DNA from: Drechmeria coniospora
Taxonomy: Eukaryota; Ascomycota; Sordariomycetes; Hypocreales; Ophiocordycipitaceae
DNA: 64,000 nucleotides
NCBI RefSeq assembly: GCF_001625195.1
Contig: NC_054391.1
Coordinates: 5,467,157-5,531,156 of the forward strand
Direction: 5' to 3'
Shown: positions 56,049 through 64,000 of the stretch, one piece after another
Position numbering within the stretch: position 1 is the stretch's first letter
Layout of the letters: each line of letters starts with the position of its first letter
Notes under the pieces: model-generated
Told to the model about the DNA's origin: nothing
What the model saw: the letters and a program-made list of their open reading frames with translations, nothing else
The model's database searches: none
Program-made: the position numbers and the translations under genes

Positions 56049-57264
56049 ATGCAGCTGCCGACGATGGATCCGCCCGAGGGCATCGAATACAAGCTGGAGA
56101 ATGTCGAGACGACGTCGGTCGACGGCCAGTACATTGACACGACGTTTCGCTCAAGCTGCACAGGTGCGACCCCATCAATGTCTCTTCCCACCTCTCCTCC
56201 CAGCACTACTCTCCTCCGAGCACTGCTCTCCTCCCAGCACTCCCCGCCTCCCTCAACGGTGACCAAGGTTGACGGTGCAAAAAACAGACCTCGTATCGGC
56301 GGCACTTGGCGGCAAGGTCCTTGGCTGCTCCGACGAGTGGTTCGCCGAGGCGTCCAACCTGCTGACGCCGACGGCGCCCATCGCCCAGCCGGGCAAGATG
56401 GTCTTCACAGGTGCCTGGTACGATGGTTGGGAGACGCGGCGGCACAACAAGGAGGCCTTTGACTGGGTCGTCGTGCGGCTCGGCGTCGCCTCGGGCACCG
56501 TCGAGGGCGTCGAGGTCGATACGGCCTTCTTCACGGGCAACTACGCGCCCGCCATCTCGGTCGAGGGTTGCTTCAGCGACGACGACGCCGAGGTCGTCTC
56601 CTGGAAGGGCGGCCGCGGCCGGTGGAAGACAATCGTCGGCCTCCAGCCGTGCGGCCCGTCCCGGCGCTTCGGCTGGAAGCTCGACAGGCCGTCGACGGAG
56701 GCGTACACGCACGTGAGGCTCAACATGTACGCCGACGGCGGCATCGCCCGCTTCCGCCTCTTCGGCCACGCCGTGCCCGTCTTCCCCGACGACAAGCAGG
56801 CCGTCGTCGACCTCGCGGCCGCCCAGAACGGCGGCATCGCCGTCTCCTGCAGCGACCAGCACTTTGGCACCAAGGACAACCTGCTGCTGCCGGGCCGCGG
56901 CAAGGACATGGGCGACGGCTGGGAGACGGCCCGATCGCGCGGCAAGGACCACGTCGACTGGGCCATCATCAAGCTCGGCGCGCCCGGCCGCCTCGAGTCC
57001 TTTGTCGTAGACACGGCCCACTTCCGGGGCAACTTTCCCCAAAAGGTCGCCATTCACGCGCTCGACTGGCGAGGACAGGCGACCAAGCCCGAGGCCAACG
57101 ACGCCAGCTGGCGAGAGCTGGTCGCTCCGTCCGAGATGGGGCCCGACAAGGAGTTTGCGCTGACGAGCGCCGACAAGGAGACCGTCTTCAGCCACGTCAA
57201 GCTCACCATGATACCCGATGGCGGCGTCAAGAGGCTGCGGGTCTTTGGACGGAGGGCCGAGTGA
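56049..57264 (+). CDS. DAL2: Allantoicase
   Basis: Hydrolyses allantoate to ureidoglycolate and urea in purine degradation, allowing purines to serve as nitrogen source; cytosolic in the family. Two exons, 56049-56163 and 56288-57264, with a 124-bp intron; 363 residues. Splicing gives FRSSCTDLVSAALGGKVLG, a family signature. The two tandem allantoicase (jelly-roll) repeats are visible: the first includes GKMVFTGAWYDGWETRRH and ends in YTHVRLNMYADGGIARFR; the second includes GDGWETARSRGKDHVDWAII and ends in SHVKLTMIPDGGVKRLRVFG. The N-terminal 25 residues are longer than I expect, and a second in-frame ATG (MDPPEGIEY) five codons later is an alternative start. An AATAAA lies about 245 bp after the stop. 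No other purine-catabolism gene is present in this window. Confidence 0.96.
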
Positions 57265-58646
57265 GGGTGGCATGCTGCAGGAGAGCATGGACCGAGAGGG
57301 GATTGCATGGCCGTGGTATGCATAGGAGCACCTACGGTGTACTGTATAGGTAGGATGATACTGTTGTACATGTACATGCGGGCGCATGAGGTGTCTTTGG
57401 TCCGTACGAACGATGCCCGCCATGTGCCGTGCGAGTCCGAACGAGGCGAGGCTGACAAGCCATCGGCTGCTCAAAATTAAAAGGCTTGGCTCGAGGTGCG
57501 GAATGGAGAATAAAGGGCCAAACTAGAAATATACAACGTACATACTGCACGACGCATGCACGTATTGACTAGAAACGATTGCATGCCGCGACGGAACGTA
57601 AATGTATGACCTACTCGTCAAGTACAGTATTACATCAGAGAGCATTTTGGTCACTGGGGTTAATGTTGGGTAGTAATACTAAAATGCATGTAATTAATTA
57701 TTGCACGGAGAACTTTACGGAGTGCGGAGAACCATAGTTTGGGTTGCGTGCAGTTCCTTGTAATCACCGTATATACACTAAGTTAGTAATTATTACTTGT
57801 GCTGTACGGAGTACGGAGCACTGCAAAACATGTTCTGCAGTACAGCAGATGCCAGCACTTACTGCGATGGTTATTATGGCTTGGTCCACTGAGGGGAGAG
57901 CTTGCGGCTACAGGGGAGAGCTTGCGGGCTACAGTACGAACAGTACTACTGTACAGTAGGCACTTGAGGCACCTGTAAGTAGGTGTACTTGCGCGTGCGT
58001 GCTGTACGCCCGTTCCGTACATGTACATGTACTTAGCTACATCCCGATGCCTATCCCTTGGAGCGTGGGCCAATCGACTGGCCCCTCTCTCGGTCCGGTA
58101 CCACTTTTTTTTCCCAAGACGACCGCTGCGTTTTAGTGGTTCGTCCGAGAATCCGCACCTTGCCACGAACCCACCCGCCTACCTAACTGCTTACTTGCCA
58201 TCGGATCGACGCAACCTACCCTCACCACGACCAAAACGACCGACTGCTAGGTCATGCTCGCACTCCGTACGGAGAACCAGGGCACACTCTACCGGAGATT
58301 CTCGTGCCTACCAGGCGACTGCCTACCTACCTACCTACCTGCCGGCCGCGAGTAGGTTGGTAGGTATCTTCCGAGTGCTGGTCCTCGACCTCACCTCCAG
58401 CGCCACCCCGACCGTCTCCATCGCCCACCTCGCTGCCTGTCCACTCAAGGCGTCGAGTGCCGACGAAAGCATCGGTCCCGATAGACGAAGACGAACGAGG
58501 CACCCACGGCGTAGACGGCCGTCCTCTGACCTCTCCTCCCCCGGCACGCGAGGTCCCCTGCCAAGAGTGCCGGCTCGTGTCGAAGGGGCAAGCCCGACTT
58601 CCATGACCGACGACGGAGCCTGGCCCTGCCCCTCCTGCCTCTCCCC
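57265..58646. other. Intergenic region between allantoicase and the ankyrin-DIL gene
   Basis: Includes a GTAC-rich section from about 57310 to 58040 with TACGGAGTACGGAG at 57804, a 20-bp direct duplication (57893-57934) and a CCTAC pentanucleotide-type run near 58322. The last 500 bp is GC-richer and probably holds the promoter and leader of the downstream gene. No gene seen. Confidence 0.6.
57893..57934. repeat. 20-bp direct duplication
   Basis: GGGGAGAGCTTGCGGCTACA is followed directly by a second copy with one added G. It appears to be a simple slippage product. Confidence 0.8.
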
Positions 58647-61377
58647 ATGGATATCGGGGCCTCGCCCGGCGGCAGCGGCGACGAGAAGCCTCGCGCCATG
58701 CCCGCCGACCTTCCAAGATCCCTCGACGACCGGACGCACGCGCCCGTCGAGGAATACGTGCGCGAGACGGAGATGTACGACGGCTGGCAAGGTGAGAATC
58801 CCGGAAGCATTCCGTTTGTCGTCTTCGTCGTCGTTTCCGGTCCTCGACCGGCCGACGTCGTGCCGCCATCCGTCGCCTCGTCCGACCTCGCCCGCTAACC
58901 TGCCGTCCAGGCCAGTCTCAGTTCCTCACGACGCCCGCCCTCGCCAAGTCGCTCAACTTTGGCAGCCTGTCGTTGAACGACGGCGAGTACGAGCAGGGCC
59001 CGGCCAAGGGCGCCACCATGGACTCGGACGCTAGGCTGATGGAGATGCTGCGGACCCAGGCCGCCGCCCACCAGGCCGGCCAAGCGTTGGAGGACGTGCA
59101 GGCCGTCGTTGACGACGAGAAGATGACGGATGCGGAGAAGACGGAGCTCCTGCAGAGAGCGCTGACCATGGCGGCGAGCAACGGCGACGTGGCCAAGGTC
59201 GGCGCTCTCCTGCGCGGCGGCGCCAAGGCCTTTGTCGACGTCGACGCCCCCGACGAGGATGGCACGCCGCCGCTCATCTACGCCAGCTGCTTTGTGAGTC
59301 GACGCGAGGCGACGAGGGGCCGGGAGCCGGTTTGCTGACGGCGTGACGGAAACGACCAGGGCCACGAGAGCGTCGTCCAGGCGCTCATCGAAGCGGGCGT
59401 CGACGTCAACAAGCAGGATCGGAACGAGTGGAGCGCCCTCATGTGGGCCATGACGAATCGCCACAAGTCCATCGCGAAGCTGCTGCTCGACAACAAGGCC
59501 TCGTCGGACCAGAAGACGTCGTCGGGCCGGACCGCCTTCGACTTTGTGCCGCCCGACAGCGAGATGTCGTACTACCTGCACAACAACGGATACAGCATCG
59601 GCAACGCCGGCGTCACCGACGACTTCTACAGCCCCGGCTTCTCGCAGGACCGCTTCGAGGAGGAGATGGCCGAGAACGAGATGCGCCGGCGGCTCATGAT
59701 GGAGAGCGCGAGGGACCTCGAGGTCGACCTCGGCAACGTCGGCATGGACGACCAGCCGGAGGTGAGTCTAGCTAGCTCCGAACCCCTGTTGCGCCCCTCG
59801 GGCCCGTTGCACGCCCTCGCTCACGCGCACGCGCCCTCCCTCGCCAGCCCGTCGACGAGTTCGAGGAGGAGCAGCAGGAGTTTGACTTCAGCCGCTGCCT
59901 GCACGACCAGATGTTCGTCTTCCAGGACGACGAGCTCGACCGGATACTCGACATCATCATCACCAAGATGACGCCCCAACGATCGCCGTCGCAGAAGCCG
60001 GTGCCGGCCAACATGATCTTCCTGAGCGCGCGCTACGCCCACTACCACTCGAGCGCCGAGCTGTCGGAGCGGCTGCTCGTGACGGCCATGAAGCTCATCA
60101 ACGACGTCGTGGAGCGGCACCAGTGGGACATGACCATCCTCGCCTTCTGGATCTCCAACGCGACGCTGCTGCTGCACTACCTCCGCAAGGACGCCGGCCT
60201 CGTCGAGGCGACGGCCGACTTCCAGTCGCAGCTGACGGACCTCATCAACGAAATCTTCATCCTCATCGTCCGCGACGCCGAGCGGCGGCTGGACAAGGTG
60301 CTCGACGTCGGCATGCTCGACCACGAAACCATCCCCGGCTTCGAGGACATCACCTTCCAGAACGAGTGGAAGCTGTTCAAGCGAAAGACGACGGTCAAGG
60401 AGGAGCCGCTCGAGAAGCGCTTCCGGCCGCCGTCGCCGAAGCAGCGGGCCAAGCCGTCGCCGCGCAACGTCACGTCGCTGCTCTCGTCGACGCTCTTCGT
60501 CCTCGACCTCTACGACGTGCACTCGGTCATCACGGCCCAGATCGTCTCCCAGCTCGTCTACTGGATCGGCGCCGAGCTGTTCAACCGCATCATGTCGAAC
60601 CGCAAGTACCTCGCCCGCACCAAGGCCATGCAGATCCGCATGAACATCTCCATCCTCGAGGACTGGGCGCGGACCAACAACCGGCAGGCCGAGCACTACG
60701 AGGGCGGCGAGACGAGGAGCTCGGGCGACACGACGACGCTCGCCGCCGGCCGGCACCTCGCCCCCGCCATCCAGCTGCTGCAGTGGCTGCAGTGCTTCTC
60801 CTCGCTCGGGCCCGACGACTTCGAGGCCCTCGTCGGCACCCTGCAGCAGCTGAAGAGGCTGACGCCCCAGCAGCTCATCCACGCCGCGACCCACTACCGG
60901 CCCGAGGTAGGCGAGAAGGGCCTGCCGAAGAGCGCGACCGAGTACCTCGTGGCGGTGCAGAAGGAGACGGCGCTGAAGCGGGAGCAGCGCATGAGCCGGG
61001 CCGTGTCGCCGCCGGCGCGGACCGACGCCGACGGCGAGCCGGCGACGCCGACCAAGGCTGGAGCGTCCAACGGTAAGGCGCAGCAGGAGACGCCGGGCAG
61101 CGCCGCGAAGCCGGGCCACGACGGATCCGACCACGAGGGCGAGGACGACGCGCCCGAGCACCTGCTCCTCGACCCGTCCCTGATGCTTCCCTTTACGCTG
61201 CCGTCCGTCACCGACATGCTCGTCTCGTACGGCGCCGGCTTCGGCGGCGTGAACCGGGAGCGGGAGCGAAAGTACATCCCGACGGTGCCGCCCGAGTTCT
61301 TGGAGAAGCTCGAGGTCAGCGGCGTCCGCAAGGAGCCGATGTTTGAGGAGAAGGATTGGGAGAACGAGGAGCTGTGA
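58647..61377 (+). CDS. Ankyrin-repeat and DIL (dilute) domain protein
   Basis: Fungal protein combining ankyrin repeats with a DIL domain, the globular cargo-binding fold of class V myosins, here without a motor; a role in polarised transport is inferred from the domain only. Four exons: 58647-58791, 58911-59293, 59360-59761 and 59848-61377, introns of 119, 66 and 86 bp, all GT...AG and in phase; 819 residues. Ankyrin repeats cover about residues 135-245 (LLQRALTMAASNGDVAKVGA, then DGTPPLIYASCFGHESVVQA, and NEWSALMWAMTNRHKSIAKL). The DIL region follows from about 320, with ANMIFLSARYAHYHSSAELS, MTILAFWISNATLLLHYLRK, and later QLLQWLQCFSSLGPDDFEAL. The C-terminal ~100 residues are low-complexity until a conserved-looking VTDMLVSYGAGFGG. 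First-exon start is the only ATG in a suitable position. Confidence 0.92.
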
Positions 61378-62462
61378 CGGCGGAGAGCACGGCGGGACGG
61401 ACGGGCGGCGGCGAGGCGGCGGGAGGAAGCTCGTGCGGCGTGGCATGGGAACGCTGCGCACGAGCGTACGTCGTCGGATTTTACAAACTACTGATCTCAC
61501 TGCGCTTGGCTGCACGCTCCAGTCCCTCTGTCACGTCTGCACGTCCAAACGTCTGCACGTCGGCATCATCAGAGGGAAGTGACGGTGACGGCACGAGCCG
61601 TCTTTGACCAGATGGCTTGGGTCGGTGCCCGCGACGAGGAGTAACTTGGATGGTGCAGGCGGCTGACGGATGACGGAAGGATACGCGACGTCGTGAGCGG
61701 CCGAGAATGGACCGGCGGCGGTGGATGGCGGCGGCCTGCTCCCGTCCATGTGGTATTTCACGCAGCCGTACGTGCGCCATTTGCTGCCGCAGCGAGCTGT
61801 TTGTTGGTGGACTCGTGATCCATGCCGTCGTTCCGGTCGCGCCAGTCGGCTCCGTCCATCGGTTGCCCTGCCTCTTCCTTGCCCTCGAGCCCTCCACGTG
61901 GCCCGGTCGGCAAGGTCGATTAGGCTGGCACGCTTGCTTCTCGGAGGGATGTTTGTTTGTTTCGTTCCGCAGGCCGGTCCAAACGAAGTCCTTGGCGTCA
62001 GCGTCGGACTGTGTGGCGAGCCAAACAACAAGGACGGCAGCGTGAAGAAGCGCGTAGGCATCCCTGCCATGGCAATGACATGCTTGGTCTGCGGGAAACC
62101 TTTTTTTCCCTTCCTTGCCCCGGTATTACTGCAGCCTGTATGACTACAGCTAGGCGTGCGAATCGGTTGGAAGTGACTAGAATGAATATCAGGACATTAT
62201 GCGAATGGCTCCATATTAGATGCCGGTTCAACACATGGGCGGGAACTAGGAGAACTACGGGTGGACCGAACGAGTTAGCGTCTCCGACCAAAGTGGTCCA
62301 TGTTGGCAGTGGACGGGGATACTGAATATGGCCAAGCACTTAAATACTTACTTAAGTACGGAGTACAGTAAGTAAGTAATACACCCAAGTACTTAAGTAC
62401 CTGTAATAATCGTTACCTAGCTAAGTACAACTACTCTGTACGGAGTACAAGTACAGCACTTA

Positions 62463-62620
62463 CATGTATACTCTGGAGTGCAGGTACTTGCACAAAGACC
62501 ACATGCAGGTGTACTTGTACGGGCTGTAGTACAGTACTCGCATGTATACTCCAGATTGTAGGTACAAAGACCACATGTACTTGTACGTGTCCGGGCTGTA
62601 CGGAGTAATCCTCCGTACTT
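62463..62620. repeat. 78-bp diverged direct duplication
   Basis: Two units start at 62463 and 62541 with CATGTATACTC, and share CAAAGACCACATG, TACTTGTACG and GGGCTGTA in the same order. The second copy has small deletions. The unit is built largely from GTAC-containing words. Confidence 0.75.
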
Positions 62621-63059
62621 GCTTGCATGTTCTCTCCCATGCAAGTACACCCACATGTACTCCGCACAGCGCAGGTACCTCCTCCATGGGTAATAGAGTC
62701 AGACGGATGGGGCGGATGCAAAAAAAAAGTTTGTCGGAGAAAAGCGAGGTTGGCATGAACGCTTGATTGCTTGATTGATTGCTTGCCTCATACGGCGCGG
62801 TTATGCACTAGTTTAATTTCTCCGTACCATATTTGGTAGATTAGGCGCTCGCCTGAATCGCGTTTGGGTCCATCGGACAGCGACATCCGGTCGGAAGTAC
62901 GGACTACAGTACTAGCACATCTACTGTAAGTACTGTAAGTACTCATGTAAGTAAGTAATAAACCTTGGCCAAGCCAAGTAGGTAATACCTAGGTATGATG
63001 GCATGTACTAGTATGCCCCTCCGTGTACAGTACTTGTAGGTGCAAGTAGGTGTACCTTT

Positions 63060-63077
63060 GTACGGAGTACTCCGTAC
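63060..63077. repeat. Perfect 18-bp palindrome GTACGGAGTACTCCGTAC
   Basis: Same core as the palindrome at 43241, with the CGG-AGTACT-CCG centre. It lies in the GTAC-rich right end. Confidence 0.97.
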
Positions 63078-64000
63078 TTGCAAGCACTATGATTGAAGGC
63101 TGCACAGAGTACATGCACATGTACACCTACACCTACGTACATGAACGGACAGTAATACAGTGCAGCTTCATACTGAACATGCATGCGTGAGCACGGATCC
63201 TGTTCTTGTCTTGCGGCCTGTTGGATGAGAGAAAGGGGCCTCTGCGCTTGCAGTGATTAGGAGAAGCTCCGGCGCACTGGGTGCAGACACCGATACATGT
63301 ACCGAGGAGAAAAGTAAGTGGTATACTGTACTTGTACTCCGTACAGTAGGTACATTGCCAAGTGCTCCGTCAATCCGGAGTATAAGTTAAGTACTTACAG
63401 TACGGAGTACTCACGCCTACAGTGTTGCATGTACACAGTACTGGTCATTGCAAGTCAGTACTTGCAACTACAAGTCCGCCGTACTCATTGACATAAGTAT
63501 TCACCTACCACGTACTATACACCTGCATACTTGCCAACAAGGACATACTTGGTACGTACACTCGTATGTACTTACTTGTATGCTACTCCGTACAGTAGGT
63601 ATAATTACTTACTTACTTGAACAAGCAAAAGTACGGAGTAATTGTACTAGTACTGCCTTACTGGAGTGCAGTGGGCTGAACTAGATTGGATCCCCGCGTC
63701 GCCTCTTCGCACCTCCATGAAATGTAATTGCATCCGTACTAGCATACAACTACAAGTAATCACTACTTACAACTACAGTAGGTGCAAGTACTTACTTCGT
63801 GCAGTAATTACTTTGCACACCTACATATAGCTGAAGGCACACATGATCCGCGGCGACGACGGCAGGTACAGACAAGTATTTTCTGCTCATGCACGGGCAC
63901 ACCTACTTACTGTACAGTACACGTACTTTCAGTACTTGCACGTACAAAACACCAAGCCTACTTACTAATGTAAGTACTTACACACAGCGATACAGAGCAC

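Larger units (their letters stand above)
61378..64000. other. Gene-free, GTAC-rich right end of the window
   Basis: The first 900 bp is ordinary mixed sequence and probably the 3' region of the ankyrin-DIL gene. From about 62330 to the window end, GTAC words, TACGGAGTAC variants and TACATGTAC are very dense. It contains a 78-bp duplication and an 18-bp palindrome (both listed). No TTAGGG telomere array and no gene were seen. Confidence 0.6.

Noticed and set aside
59821..61515. 564-codon minus-strand frame over the ankyrin-DIL gene
   Set aside because: Shadow frame with repetitive Leu/Arg/Val composition; the plus frame has clear ankyrin and DIL sequence and working splice sites.
62330..64000. 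Telomere or subtelomere
   Set aside because: No TTAGGG array and no subtelomeric helicase text; the GTAC words also occur in internal intergenic regions.
1..64000. Secondary-metabolite or other functional gene cluster
   Set aside because: No synthase, transporter and regulator set; neighbours belong to unrelated housekeeping pathways.

Overview
This window is nuclear DNA from a filamentous ascomycete. Genes carry short GT...AG introns of about 50-140 bp, codons strongly prefer C or G in the third position, and the proteins are recognisably Pezizomycotina-like: an EDE1-type endocytic scaffold with UBA tail, an Ecl1-type zinc protein, a hybrid histidine kinase, and an ankyrin+DIL protein. Sordariomycetes, probably Hypocreales, is my best guess from protein flavour; it is inference, not a search result. 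I support twelve protein-coding genes. No rRNA, tRNA, CRISPR array or intact transposon was found.

Left part (1-26 kb), gene-rich: SEC6 exocyst subunit (+, start codon cut by the window edge), EDE1 (-, 5 exons), glutathione reductase (+, two possible starts), a GAF-like/PAS/PAS hybrid histidine kinase (+, 2 exons), a histidine-phosphatase family protein related to yeast DET1 (-, 3 exons), a PRKRIP1-type spliceosome-associated protein (+) and chaperonin subunit CCT3 (-, 6 exons).

Middle part (26-49.7 kb): about 23.6 kb with one confident gene, a 148-codon ECL1-type zinc protein (-). The rest is GC-rich, stop-poor DNA with several unrelated minisatellites and patches of GTAC-rich sequence. A short stretch near 40.6-41.35 kb looks coding-like but is frame-broken.

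Right part (49.7-64 kb): cobalamin-independent methionine synthase MET6 (+), a cytochrome b561 membrane protein (-, apparent GC-AG intron), allantoicase (+), and an ankyrin-repeat/DIL-domain protein (+), then 2.6 kb of gene-free GTAC-rich DNA.

The genes are housekeeping functions with no sign of an operon or biosynthetic cluster: membrane traffic (SEC6, EDE1, perhaps the DIL protein), redox (glutathione reductase, b561), protein folding (CCT3), signalling (kinase), methionine and purine-nitrogen metabolism (MET6, allantoicase). The most unusual signal is non-coding: the dispersed motif TACGGAGTAC and its palindromic fusion, present in nearly every long intergenic region and in none of the exons I read. 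Its palindromic form contains CGG-N6-CCG, the half-site layout used by some fungal Zn2Cys6 regulators.
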